Of a DNA stretch of 64,000 nt, positions 7,779 through 18,054 are shown one piece after another. Source of the DNA: Pseudoteredinibacter isoporae (GTDB lineage: Bacteria; Pseudomonadota; Gammaproteobacteria; Pseudomonadales; Cellvibrionaceae); the NCBI RefSeq assembly GCF_011602085.1, contig NZ_JAAONY010000002.1, forward strand, positions 62,001 to 126,000, in the 5' to 3' direction. The translations under genes were made by a program, and so were the position numbers. Every line of letters starts with the position of its first letter. Position 1 is the first letter of the stretch. The notes beneath the pieces were generated by a model. That model was not told the origin of the DNA, ran no database searches, and saw nothing but the letters and a program-made list of their open reading frames with translations.

Positions 7779-10700
7779 CTACTCCTGTCCCGGGCTCCCT
7801 GCGGCACCTTTGTCGGTGCTTACCCCGGTATTCGTGCTGGCGGTTTCATCTGCACTTTCAATCAAAGCATCGACCAAATCATCGTCACTGTATAAACCGG
7901 AGGTTTCAGAGGCGTTTCTCACGGAAGAATTACTGTTAATAAATACCTTAATTTCCGAGAACACCGCAGCACTGATATTAATTTCAGGCTGTACTGTCAC
8001 CACCCGCTCTTCGGGTACATTCAAATTAATCGAGTCAGCGTTAATCGTGGCTGTCGGCGAGGTATTCACCTGGCCAACAATATTAATCTCGCTTTCTGTA
8101 TTAATATTCGACTGACCCAATGCACTCAAATCACCATTTACATCAATACGCCCGGTTACCTGCAGTTGTGCATTGTCGTTCAAGTTCAGATTATTATCTG
8201 TAGCAAGGTCACCGCCTAATACCAGCCTTGCGTCATCTTGAACAATGACTTCGTTCTGAGTCGACAGGTCAGCTCCGACGTTAATTACACTTGAGTTGCC
8301 GGCATTCAAGCCATTACCAAGGATTACACTGCCACCGACACCGACTTGAGAGTTGCCCGAGGTATTTAAGCTGCCGCTGGCCTGTAGATTGTTTGCCGTA
8401 TTGAACTGGCTGCTGTCATTCACATTCAGATCACCGTCAATGCTTGACTGGCCGTTGGCATTTACCACAATTTGGTTATTAAGTGTCAGTGAGCCGCTTA
8501 AATTGAAATCCTGCACTTGCAAAGTTGCACTACCGTTCAATGTTAATTGACCGGAATTCGGCAGGCGAATAAGGTCGATATCGGAAAAATTCGCCAATGC
8601 AGACTGGCCATCGTAGTTCACACTGCCATTGCTGCTGTCAGTGAAATCCAGACTTACACTGTTTCGATTCACGAGAATCAAGCGGTCCTGCCCAGCCCCG
8701 CCATTCAGACTACTCAAGCCGGTAAATCGATAAGAACCTACTTCCACAACACCTGGATCGGACAGTGTAAATTCCTCGGCCAATGCGCTGCCCGTCAGGC
8801 TTGCACTATTGTCGATTAATTCAACACTTCTGAGTTCGGCACCACTTACTTGCAGGTTGCCATTATCCAGCAATAGCGACTCCGCACCGCCGGCATCCAA
8901 GCGATCGTTGCCATTCGACGCATCAATAAACGACACATCGTTCAATTCAACACCGTCAACAGTGAAGCCCTGAATAGAATTTACCGCTATTTGATTATCG
9001 AGATCATTCAGAAGCAAGCTTCCTACCTGGGCATAGCGCTCAACGTTATTAATGTTGATACCGTTGAAAACAGCAAAACCATCTTCAAGTTGTAAGCCCC
9101 GATTTCCAAGCAACAGCTGATCATTGCCCGCTTTGCCGTCAATAGACTGAACGCCAAAGAAACGATAACTTGCCAAACTGAAACCGTCGTTATCAATAGC
9201 GCTCAGAGTGTCATCCTGATCCGTCAATTCAAGCGCAGCGATATTGAAAAAGTCTTCCACACCATTGATACGAATGCCCGCACTGAGCAAGTCCAGGCCA
9301 TCCAGTAAAGACAAACCTCCCTGACGCAGATCAAGACTGTCCTGCCCTCCACCACCGGAGATTAAGTCAATATCCGAGAAACTAAAGCCTGATACGGATA
9401 CCCGGCCATCCGATTGAATGGCGAAGCTCTCGTTCGCGCTGCTGCCGCGAAGCTCTCCGGTTTCGCTGATCTGTTCGATATTCAGAATCTGGAAATCACC
9501 CACGGTGAAACCACCCTCGATCAAATCAACACCAAGGCGGTTAAGATTAATACTGTCATTACCACCGGCACCATCCAGACCCGTTACGCCGGTAAAATTA
9601 ATACCGGAAAGGCTCAAGGTATTTTCAGGCAGCAAACTGAAATTTTCATCGGCATCGGAGCCGACGAGATTGCCAGTATCACGAACCGATTGCAGACCGC
9701 GGAAGACAATGCCCGAACTGTTCAGCTGACCGTTTGCCAGCAGCTGCGCTCCTCTTCCAGACAAGCTGCCCGTTTGCGCCTGAACCTGGGTCAGCCCTGA
9801 GAACTGGAACCCGGATGCATTAATCGCCTGCTGATCGGTGATGGTAAAGTCAGCCACACCCTGGAGATCCGAAATGTTTGAGAAGACCGATATTCCCGAG
9901 AAAGAAACGGCGCCCGCTACTACGCTTCCATTTTGCAGATTCGCCGCGAAGTTACCGAGATCAGCACTGCTGCCACCGTTTACTGAAGTGACGCCTGAAA
10001 AGTTAAAGTTACCCACGGAAACTTGTTGGCTTCCAAGCAGGCTGTAGGCTTCAGAACTGCCGGTGATAGCACCTGTATTTTCAATGGTATTAATTTGGGA
10101 AACCGTAATACCCTGAGATAAGAACTGTGAACCGGCAAGACTCGCGCCACCGCCACCAAGATTCACTGTATTCGCCAAACTCGAATCACCCACAAGGGAA
10201 TCCACACCCGTGAAGATGATGCCGGTATTGCCACTGCGAACGCGCCCGGTGCCTTCAATGAAGAAGAAGTCGCTAGCAGAACTGCCTACGAGAGCCAAAC
10301 GACCAGTATCTGAGAAGGCTTCAAAATTAAGCAACTCCATACCTTTAACAATATTATTGCCGTTGTTGATTTCGATTCCCGTTGAAAAGACACCCAGTGT
10401 GTCGATGTCGCCTCGGCCATCTACCCTTTCTATATCCCTTAGTAAAACTGTACCGCCACCATTTCCATGCTCATACAAAAGTTGATTGTCAGCATATCCT
10501 GGCCCAGAAGCCACCAGATTAAATTTGTCTTCATCGTCTGTCGCTACAACCAAGTCTGTTCCAGCACCGGCTATTAACTCACTAACGTTATTGAACGTCA
10601 CTTGGGTTGTTGTACCACCGGTCATCCATTGTGCACGAATTGCCTCATTAGCCGGCGCGGTATTGAGTAGCTCATACTCATCATCGTTGGCTGTACCTGT

Positions 10701-13700
10701 GAGCAATCCGGTATTCAAGGCAACCTGAATACCCGTAAAATTAATCGCCTGGTTGTTGAAGCCAGCACCACTGTCTAGAGTGGCTCCTGCATTGTTAAGG
10801 TTAACCGAATCATTTCCGCCACCACCGCTTACTGCTTCAATATCCGTAAAATCGATACCCGATACAACAACGCGCTCTGAACCCGTAGCATCAAAACTCT
10901 CATCCGCATTACTGCCATTGACGGTATCATTGCCATCACCGCCGGCTACGGTATTGATGCCTGCAAAGGTAGTGCTCGATACGGTTACCGTATTTGCCGT
11001 AGACAAATCGAAGTCATCATCACTCGATGTACCAGTCAGCATCGGAACATTCTGAACCGAATCGATATCACTAAAGTTAATGGAGCGGCCGCTAAAACCA
11101 CCGCTGATTAACGATGCGTTATTGTTGTTCAAGTTGACAGTGTCATTGCCACCGCCGCCAGTTACCGCTTCAATATCCGTGAAATCGATACCCGACACAA
11201 CGACACGCTCTGAACCCGTAGCATCAAAACTCTCATCCGCATTACTGCCATTGACGGTATCATTGCCATCACCGCCGACCACGGTATTGACGCCTGAAAA
11301 GGTAGTGCTTGATACGGTTACCGTATTTGCCGTAGATAAGCCGAAGTCATCATCACTCGATGTACCAGTCAGCATCGGAACATTCTGAACCGAATCGACA
11401 TCACTAAAGTTAATGGACCGGCCGTTAAAACCGCCACTGATTAACGATGCGTTATTGTTGTTCAAGTTGACGGAGTCATTGCCACCGCCGCCAGTTACCG
11501 CTTCAATATCCGTGAAATCGATACCCGATACAACGACACGTTCTGAATCCGCAGCATCAAAACTCTCATTCCCATTGCTGCCGTTAACGGTATCATTGCC
11601 ATCACCACCGATCACGGTATTAACGCCTGAAAAGGTAGTGCTCGATACGGTTACCGTATTTGCCGTAGACAAGTCGAAGTCATCATCACTCGATGTACCA
11701 GTCAGCATCGGAACATTCTGAACCGCATCTATATCACTAAAGTTAATGGAGCGGCCGCTAAAACCACCGCTGATTAACGATGCGTTATTGTTGTTCAAGT
11801 TGACAGTGTCATTGCCACCGCCTCCAGTTACCGCTTCAATATCCGTGAAATCGATACCCGACACAACGACACGCTCTGAACCCGTAGCATCAAAACTCTC
11901 ATCCGCATTACTGCCATTGACGGTATCATTGCCATCACCGCCGACCACGGTATTGACGCCTGAAAAGGTAGTGCTTGATACGGTTACCGTATTTGCCGTA
12001 GATAAGCCGAAGTCATCATCACTCGATGTACCAGTCAGCATCGGAACATTCTGAACCGAATCGACATCACTAAAGTTAATGGACCGGCCGTTAAAACCGC
12101 CACTGATTAACGATGCGTTATTGTTGTTCAAGTTGACGGAGTCATTGCCACCGCCGCCAGTTACCGCTTCAATATCCGTGAAATCGATACCCGATACAAC
12201 GACACGTTCTGAATCCGCAGCATCAAAACTCTCATTCCCATTGCTGCCGTTAACGGTATCATTGCCATCACCACCGATCACGGTATTAACGCCTGAAAAG
12301 GTAGTGCTCGATACGGTTACCGTATTTGCCGTAGACAAGTCGAAGTCATCATCACTCGACGTACCAGTCAGCATCGGAACATTCTGAACTGAATCGACAT
12401 CACTAAAGTTAATGGACCGGCCGTTAAAACCGCCACTGATTAACGATGCGTTATTGTTGTTCAAGTTGACGGAATCATTGCCACCGCCGCCAGTTACCGC
12501 TTCAATATCTGTGAAATCGATACCCGACACAACGACACGCTCTGAACCCGTAGCATCAAAACTCTCATTCCCATTGCTGCCATTAACGGTATCATTGCCA
12601 CTACCACCGACTACGGCATTGACGCCGGAAAAGGTAGTGCTCGATACGGTTACCGTATTTTCCGTAGACAAGTCGAAGTCTTCATCACTCGATGTACCAG
12701 TCAGCATCGGAACATTCTGAACCGAATCGATATCACTAAAATTAATGGACCGGCCGTTAAAACCGCCACTGATTAACGATGCGTTATTGTTGTTCAAGTC
12801 GACGGAGTCATTGCCACCGCCGCCAGATACTGAATTCACACCAACAAAACGAACATCACTACTGGCAATGTCGATGGTTATTTCATTGTCTGCAGTCGCT
12901 CTGAATGTCTCATTGGACATGCTACCGGTCAATACGTCCGTATTATTTACGGCATCTACATCGGAGAAGCTTATGCCACGGCTATCGAATCCTGTAGCAG
13001 TAATTACGGCATCCGCGTTAGAAATATCGACAGAGTCTGAGCCGTCGCCACCCGTAACGGATGTAACATTGCTAAAATCGATTCCAACTGTCGAAACACT
13101 GTTTGCAGAAGTCGCGTTAAAGCTTTCATTTGACGCACTCCCCGTTAATGCCCCAGTATTGCTTACAGTCGAGGCGCCACTCACTGCAACATTTTGCGAG
13201 GTAAAGCCACCTGGCGACAGGGTTACACCAAAGTTACCCGCATTGATTGTATCCTCAGCCTGTACAGTAAGCTGGTCCAAGCCGGAAAAACGCATGCTTT
13301 GAGCGCTGATTTGTCGATCACCTTGAACGACAAACTGATCATTAACTCCGCTCTGCCCGAGCAAGTCAGCAGCGTTGTTACTGCTTTCCAACAATTCAAC
13401 ATTATTGGCGGTAAAACTGCTTGCACCTGTTGTTACGACGGCCGATTCATTTCCAGAAATTTGAAAACTGTTCACGCCTCCGACAATACGATCCTCATCA
13501 CTATCATCACCAGCTTCACCACCATCCAAAATCGTAACACCCGAAAAACTAATTCCACTTACGGTAATAGATCCATCGGGGTTAATTTGAAAAACTTCCG
13601 GATCTGTTGTTGCTGTCAGCTCACCGGTATCAAGTGCACGTGCAATCCCACTAAAATCAATCGAATTACTATTAAACCCTGTAGCGTTTAAATTCGCGTT

Positions 13701-16700
13701 TGCGTTATTGAGGCTTACCGAATCACCTCCGCCAGCACCAGCAACTGAACTAACACCCGAAAAGTTAAGCCCTGAAACAGCGACATTTCCCGCCGAATTA
13801 CTAGTAAAACTTTCTGCTGTACTCTGACCGACTAGTGCTCCTGTACTGCTTACGCTCGTTACACCACTCACAACAACATTTTGCGACATAAATCCCGTAG
13901 GCTGCAGAGTTACCCCAAGATTTCCTGCACTAAATGTATCTTCAGCTTGGGCGCTCAACTGATCCAAGCCAGAGAAGCTCATACCCTGAGCGCTGATCTG
14001 TCGATCACCTTGAACGACAAACTGATCATTAACTCCGCTCTGCCCGAGCAAGTCAGCAGCGTTGTTACTGCTTTCCAACAATTCAACATTATTGGCGGTA
14101 AAACTGCTTGCACCTGTTGTTACGACGGCCGATTCATTTCCAGAAATTTGAAAACTGTTCACGTTTCCGACAATACGATCTTCATCACTATCATCACCAG
14201 CTTCACCACCATCCAAAATCGTAACACCCGAAAAACTAATCCCACTTACGGTAATAGACCCATCGGGGTTAATTTGAAAAACTTCCGGATCTGTTGTTGC
14301 TGTCAGCTCACCGGTATCAAGTGCACGTGCAATCCCACTAAAATCAATCGAATTACTGTTAAATCCTGTAGCGTTTAAATTCGCGCTTGCGTTATTGAGG
14401 CTTACCGAATCACCTCCGCCAGCACCAGCAACTGAACTAACACCCGAAAAGTTAAGTCCTGAAACAGCGACATTTCCAGCCGAATTACTAGTAAAGTTTT
14501 CTGCTGTACTCTGACCAATTAGTGCTCCTGTACTGCTTATGCTCGTTACACCACTCACAACAACATTTTGCGACATAAATCCCGTAGGCTGCAGAGTTAC
14601 CCCAAGATTTCCTGCACTAAATGTATCTTCAGCTTGGGCGCTCAACTGATCCAAGCCAGAGAAGCTCATACCCTGTGCGCTGATCTGTCGATCACCTTGA
14701 ACGACCAACTGATCATTCACGGCGTTTTCGCCGGTCAAGTCCGCCGTGTTATTGCTGCTTTCCAATAACTCGACATTATTAGTTGTGAAACTTGTTGTGC
14801 TCGTGGTAACGACAGTGGATTCGTTACCAGTAATCTGGAAGCTGTTTATATCGCCAACGATGCGGTCTTGATCACTATTATCTACCGCTTCTCCACCATC
14901 TAACGTTGTGACACCCGCAAAACTGATGCTACTAACTGAAATTGAACCATCATTATTGATTTGAAAAACTTCTGGTGTTGCTGTTGCAGTCAGCGCCCCC
15001 GTATTTTCAACAGATGCAACCCCATTTACTGCAACATTTTGCGATGTAAATCCACTTGCTGTTAATGAAGCACCGAAGCCGCCTGCACCTAAGGTATCTT
15101 CAGCCTGTCCAGTCAGCTGATCCAAACCAGAGAAACTCATACCCTGTGCGCTGATCTGTCGATCACCTTGAACGACAAACTGATCATTCACGGCGTTTTC
15201 GCCGGTCAGGTCCGCCGTGTTATTGCCGCTTTCCAATAACTCGACATTATTAGTTGTGAAACTTGTTGCGCTCGTGGTAACGACAGTGGATTCGTTACCA
15301 GTAATCTGGAAGCTGTTTATATCACCAACGATGCGATCTTGATCGCTATTATCTACCGCCTCTCCACCATCTAACGTTGTGACACCCGCGAAACTGATGC
15401 TATTAACTAAAATTGAACCATCACTATTATTGATTTGAAAAACTTCTGGTGTTGCTGTTGCAGTCAACGCCCCTGTATTCTCAACAGACGCAACCCCATT
15501 TACTTCAACATTTTGCGTTGTAAATCCACTTGCTGTTAATGAAGCACCGAAGCCGCCTGCACCTAGGGTATCTTCAGCCTGTCCAGCCAGCTGATCCAAG
15601 CCAGAGAAACTCATACCCTGTGCGCTGATCTGTCGATCACCTTGAACGACAAACTGATCATTCACGGCGTTTTCGCCGGTCAAGTCCGCCGTGTTATTGT
15701 TGCTTTCCAATAACTCGACATTATTAGTTGTGAAACTTGTTGCGCTCGTGGTAGTGACAGTGGATTCATTACCGGTAATCTGGAAGCTGTTTATATCGCC
15801 AACGATGCGGTCTTGATCGCTATTATCTACCGCTTCTCCACCATTTAACGTTGCGACACCAAAAAACTTAGTACTGTTTAGTCCGATAGAGCCATCGCTG
15901 TTTACCTGGAAAACCTCGGCATTTGCCGTAGCAGTTAGCACACCGGTAGCCGTCGTTTCGAGCACATTACTTACTGCAATTCCTTGGCTTGTATAACCAG
16001 CGGCATTGATAGTCGCGCCCGAACTCGCCAAATTAATTGTGTCATTTCCTGTGCCGCCATCGAGCTGATCCAAACCATCAAAGCGAACGGATTTACCACC
16101 CACGCTTGCTTGAACACTGTTCGCACCGTTAATGGTAAAGCTGTCATCGCCAGTGGTACCGCTTAAAACGTCAGTACCGCCACTGCCCAGATCAAAGGTA
16201 TACGTTCCGGCAGTAACATTCGTTAGCTCTGTCGCCAACGTGCTTAAATCCAGGCTTTGATCACCACTGCGATAATTAAATGCCAGGCCCGAAGTCACGC
16301 TGAGCACCGCGGCCGGATCGAGAGCGTAGGAGGCCATCGTCAGGGATAAATTACCCGCCGTGGTGATGTTTTGATTTATCTGGATCGCACTTTGAGCGTC
16401 GAGAATAAGATCACCTAACAAGTTGACCGATGCATCGATAACAATATTATTGTCAGCAAGCAGCGTCAGGCTGTTACCAGCAGTCGCTGCCTCTCCACTG
16501 AAGTCTATCGCACTGAGTATCGAAATATTTCCGGCATCACTGCCCGCTCCTGAAGTGGAGATTTGAAAATTACCTCCCTGAAGATTGGTAAGCAACTGCG
16601 CAACCGTAAGATTGTTGGGGCCACTGCCGGAATCATCAATGGTCATATCATCAGGATCGACCAGCCAGGTCCCTGCATCCCCATTCGGAGCCAGGGTGTT

Positions 16701-18026
16701 TACAAAACCACCCAGAGAAATATATTTCTTACCGGAAGTTTCAACAAAACCACCATTGCCGGCTAGACGCCCACCACGAGCAAATACATTGCCGTAAAAG
16801 TGCGTATGCACATCGGACCAGAGAATGACCTCTCCACCATTGCCATTATCAATGGCATTGGCATAGATAGTGGCACCCTCGGCCATATATAAGGTTTGCG
16901 CATTTCGAAAGTTTGGATCGCCGCCCTGATAGGCACCGCCAATCAAAGCCTGACCGCCGCCGAAACGCCCGCTGACATCAATCGAGGCCGTAGCCGCTAA
17001 ACCAATGTGTTCAGCTTTGAGGTGAACCTGTCCGCCTCGATCACCGTTCGCACTCAACTTCCCGGCCAGCTCAATGGCATCCGCATCAATATTGATACGC
17101 CCGCCCTGCTCGCCAGCGCTGGCGTTAATATCACCTTCAATGTTGACCGCACCATTGGCCTGAATATCAACAGCTGCCCCACCGAAACCGCTCGCTTCGA
17201 TAACACCACTGTGGTTGACGGCCTGACTGAACAGATCCCGAGCCGACTGAGCGTTCATCATGACCTTGCCGGTGCCAGCTTCGATTTTACCCTTGTTTTC
17301 AATTGCGGCTTGTAGACCCGGATCATTGTTAACAACTGCTTTCTGAACTTTTACACCCAAGAAATTGTTATCGTCGAAACTCAGAAAAACTTCGCTACCC
17401 GCCGCCACAGAGACGTAACCCATATTGGCGCTCAGCAAGCCTTCGTTGGAAACCGATTCGCCAATCAGGTTAATAAAGCCACCGGTAGCGGCAGCGATTA
17501 CACCGTGATTAACGATTCGGCCGTGGCTCGAATCAATGTCTTTGAAATAGAAATCGCCATTCAGGAAATCGTCTTTATCCAACCACAAGCTACTGGCTGT
17601 AAAACTGCCCGCATTGATGAGCGCATTGTCACCAAAAATCATGCCGCGAGGGTTAATCAATAACACATTACCATTGGCATTAATGCGGCCATCAATATGG
17701 CTCGGCCCATTTTGAAGAATGTGGTTCAATACCCAGGCATGACTACCAGGCTGTAAGAAGTTAACAATTTCCTGCTGATTCAGATCGAAACTGTCCCACT
17801 GAACCGTCATTAAATCGGTATTTTGATGAACATTGGTGACATTCTGACCTTGGGTAATAAATCCTTCACCCTGAACAACACGACCACCTGTTGGTGCGGC
17901 CATCACCTGAAGAGGCGTACTGGACAACATAAAAAACTGGGCCAGGCCCACCGCCAGCGCAAGGGTGCGTCGAGGCCCCTTTGTGGTAGCAGCGACTCGA
18001 CTGAAACATTTTCTTGTATGATTCAT
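7779..18026 (-). CDS. Giant two-partner secretion exoprotein (TpsA, filamentous haemagglutinin type)
   Basis: The product is about 3,415 residues. The best start is the ATG at 18026, which has AGGA eight bases upstream; an in-frame TTG at 18050 is less likely. A long Sec signal ends near LQVMAA. The TPS secretion domain follows, with GGRVVQGEGFI, a WDSFDLNQQEIVNF segment and the hallmark NPRGMIFGDNALINAGSF. The rest is a beta-helix-like repeat protein with three families of tandem repeats of about 156, 229 and 111 residues. Many units contain GGxGxDxxx nonapeptides such as GGDGNDTVN, which resemble RTX calcium-binding motifs. It should be exported through the TpsB encoded 28 bases upstream and sit on, or be released from, the cell surface as an adhesin or fibre. 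No toxin domain is apparent at the C-terminus, which is acidic and Ser/Thr-rich. Confidence 0.92.
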   Translation of the reverse strand: MNHTRKCFSRVAATTKGPRRTLALAVGLAQFFMLSSTPLQVMAAPTGGRVVQGEGFITQGQNVTNVHQNTDLMTVQWDSFDLNQQEIVNFLQPGSHAWVLNHILQNGPSHIDGRINANGNVLLINPRGMIFGDNALINAGSFTASSLWLDKDDFLNGDFYFKDIDSSHGRIVNHGVIAAATGGFINLIGESVSNEGLLSANMGYVSVAAGSEVFLSFDDNNFLGVKVQKAVVNNDPGLQAAIENKGKIEAGTGKVMMNAQSARDLFSQAVNHSGVIEASGFGGAAVDIQANGAVNIEGDINASAGEQGGRINIDADAIELAGKLSANGDRGGQVHLKAEHIGLAATASIDVSGRFGGGQALIGGAYQGGDPNFRNAQTLYMAEGATIYANAIDNGNGGEVILWSDVHTHFYGNVFARGGRLAGNGGFVETSGKKYISLGGFVNTLAPNGDAGTWLVDPDDMTIDDSGSGPNNLTVAQLLTNLQGGNFQISTSGAGSDAGNISILSAIDFSGEAATAGNSLTLLADNNIVIDASVNLLGDLILDAQSAIQINQNITTAGNLSLTMASYALDPAAVLSVTSGLAFNYRSGDQSLDLSTLATELTNVTAGTYTFDLGSGGTDVLSGTTGDDSFTINGANSVQASVGGKSVRFDGLDQLDGGTGNDTINLASSGATINAAGYTSQGIAVSNVLETTATGVLTATANAEVFQVNSDGSIGLNSTKFFGVATLNGGEAVDNSDQDRIVGDINSFQITGNESTVTTTSATSFTTNNVELLESNNNTADLTGENAVNDQFVVQGDRQISAQGMSFSGLDQLAGQAEDTLGAGGFGASLTASGFTTQNVEVNGVASVENTGALTATATPEVFQINNSDGSILVNSISFAGVTTLDGGEAVDNSDQDRIVGDINSFQITGNESTVVTTSATSFTTNNVELLESGNNTADLTGENAVNDQFVVQGDRQISAQGMSFSGLDQLTGQAEDTLGAGGFGASLTASGFTSQNVAVNGVASVENTGALTATATPEVFQINNDGSISVSSISFAGVTTLDGGEAVDNSDQDRIVGDINSFQITGNESTVVTTSTTSFTTNNVELLESSNNTADLTGENAVNDQLVVQGDRQISAQGMSFSGLDQLSAQAEDTFSAGNLGVTLQPTGFMSQNVVVSGVTSISSTGALIGQSTAENFTSNSAGNVAVSGLNFSGVSSVAGAGGGDSVSLNNASANLNATGFNSNSIDFSGIARALDTGELTATTDPEVFQINPDGSITVSGISFSGVTILDGGEAGDDSDEDRIVGNVNSFQISGNESAVVTTGASSFTANNVELLESSNNAADLLGQSGVNDQFVVQGDRQISAQGMSFSGLDQLSAQAEDTFSAGNLGVTLQPTGFMSQNVVVSGVTSVSSTGALVGQSTAESFTSNSAGNVAVSGLNFSGVSSVAGAGGGDSVSLNNANANLNATGFNSNSIDFSGIARALDTGELTATTDPEVFQINPDGSITVSGISFSGVTILDGGEAGDDSDEDRIVGGVNSFQISGNESAVVTTGASSFTANNVELLESSNNAADLLGQSGVNDQFVVQGDRQISAQSMRFSGLDQLTVQAEDTINAGNFGVTLSPGGFTSQNVAVSGASTVSNTGALTGSASNESFNATSANSVSTVGIDFSNVTSVTGGDGSDSVDISNADAVITATGFDSRGISFSDVDAVNNTDVLTGSMSNETFRATADNEITIDIASSDVRFVGVNSVSGGGGNDSVDLNNNNASLISGGFNGRSINFSDIDSVQNVPMLTGTSSDEDFDLSTENTVTVSSTTFSGVNAVVGGSGNDTVNGSNGNESFDATGSERVVVSGIDFTDIEAVTGGGGNDSVNLNNNNASLISGGFNGRSINFSDVDSVQNVPMLTGTSSDDDFDLSTANTVTVSSTTFSGVNTVIGGDGNDTVNGSNGNESFDAADSERVVVSGIDFTDIEAVTGGGGNDSVNLNNNNASLISGGFNGRSINFSDVDSVQNVPMLTGTSSDDDFGLSTANTVTVSSTTFSGVNTVVGGDGNDTVNGSNADESFDATGSERVVVSGIDFTDIEAVTGGGGNDTVNLNNNNASLISGGFSGRSINFSDIDAVQNVPMLTGTSSDDDFDLSTANTVTVSSTTFSGVNTVIGGDGNDTVNGSNGNESFDAADSERVVVSGIDFTDIEAVTGGGGNDSVNLNNNNASLISGGFNGRSINFSDVDSVQNVPMLTGTSSDDDFGLSTANTVTVSSTTFSGVNTVVGGDGNDTVNGSNADESFDATGSERVVVSGIDFTDIEAVTGGGGNDTVNLNNNNASLISGGFSGRSINFSDIDSVQNVPMLTGTSSDDDFDLSTANTVTVSSTTFAGINTVAGGDGNDTVNGSNADESFDATGSERVVVSGIDFTDIEAVSGGGGNDSVNLNNAGATLDSGAGFNNQAINFTGIQVALNTGLLTGTANDDEYELLNTAPANEAIRAQWMTGGTTTQVTFNNVSELIAGAGTDLVVATDDEDKFNLVASGPGYADNQLLYEHGNGGGTVLLRDIERVDGRGDIDTLGVFSTGIEINNGNNIVKGMELLNFEAFSDTGRLALVGSSASDFFFIEGTGRVRSGNTGIIFTGVDSLVGDSSLANTVNLGGGGASLAGSQFLSQGITVSQINTIENTGAITGSSEAYSLLGSQQVSVGNFNFSGVTSVNGGSSADLGNFAANLQNGSVVAGAVSFSGISVFSNISDLQGVADFTITDQQAINASGFQFSGLTQVQAQTGSLSGRGAQLLANGQLNSSGIVFRGLQSVRDTGNLVGSDADENFSLLPENTLSLSGINFTGVTGLDGAGGNDSINLNRLGVDLIEGGFTVGDFQILNIEQISETGELRGSSANESFAIQSDGRVSVSGFSFSDIDLISGGGGQDSLDLRQGGLSLLDGLDLLSAGIRINGVEDFFNIAALELTDQDDTLSAIDNDGFSLASYRFFGVQSIDGKAGNDQLLLGNRGLQLEDGFAVFNGININNVERYAQVGSLLLNDLDNQIAVNSIQGFTVDGVELNDVSFIDASNGNDRLDAGGAESLLLDNGNLQVSGAELRSVELIDNSASLTGSALAEEFTLSDPGVVEVGSYRFTGLSSLNGGAGQDRLILVNRNSVSLDFTDSSNGSVNYDGQSALANFSDIDLIRLPNSGQLTLNGSATLQVQDFNLSGSLTLNNQIVVNANGQSSIDGDLNVNDSSQFNTANNLQASGSLNTSGNSQVGVGGSVILGNGLNAGNSSVINVGADLSTQNEVIVQDDARLVLGGDLATDNNLNLNDNAQLQVTGRIDVNGDLSALGQSNINTESEINIVGQVNTSPTATINADSINLNVPEERVVTVQPEINISAAVFSEIKVFINSNSSVRNASETSGLYSDDDLVDALIESADETASTNTGVSTDKGAAGSPGQE
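10753..12830 (-). repeat. Six tandem 333-bp (111-residue) repeats in tpsA
   Basis: Equivalent positions recur at 11080, 11413, 11746, 12079, 12412 and 12745, exactly 333 bases apart, with a slightly shorter unit starting at 10753. Each unit contains two GGxGND-type motifs. The 666-base block 11080-11745 is repeated almost perfectly at 11746-12411; only one difference was found in the first 330 bases compared. This indicates a recent duplication of a two-unit block. Confidence 0.9.
13194..14770 (-). repeat. Tandem 687-bp (229-residue) repeats in tpsA
   Basis: Matching sequence recurs at 13194, 13881 and 14568, giving two full units of 687 bases and a partial third. Units 13881 and 14568 are nearly identical over their first 200 bases. 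The encoded unit includes the phrases GDRQISAQ and FSGLDQL, shared with the neighbouring repeat family, so the families are related. Confidence 0.85.
14679..15860 (-). repeat. Tandem repeats of about 470 bp (156-157 residues) in tpsA
   Basis: The same segment, encoding GDRQISAQGMSFSGLDQL, starts near 14679, 15148 and 15622. Units differ by one codon (NNSDGS against NNDGS), so lengths vary between about 468 and 474 bases. The array ends near 15860, where the sequence diverges. Confidence 0.8.
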
Positions 18027-18054
18027 ATTAGTCATCCTGTCTAATCCCAATGCT

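Noticed and set aside
13194-13691. Plus-strand frames with many cysteines that resemble a small cysteine-rich protein family
   Set aside because: They lie wholly antisense to tpsA repeats and recur with the repeat period. The cysteines come from antisense reading of Thr/Ala codons.
10210-14770. Chains of plus-strand open frames of about 100 residues rich in Pro, Leu and Ser
   Set aside because: They are exact antisense copies of the tpsA repeats, spaced at the same 333 or 687 bases, and have no ribosome sites. They are shadows of the repeat array.
10753-15860. Regular repeats that might be taken for a CRISPR array
   Set aside because: The units are 333-687 bases long, lie in frame within one coding sequence and have no short repeat/spacer pattern or cas genes.
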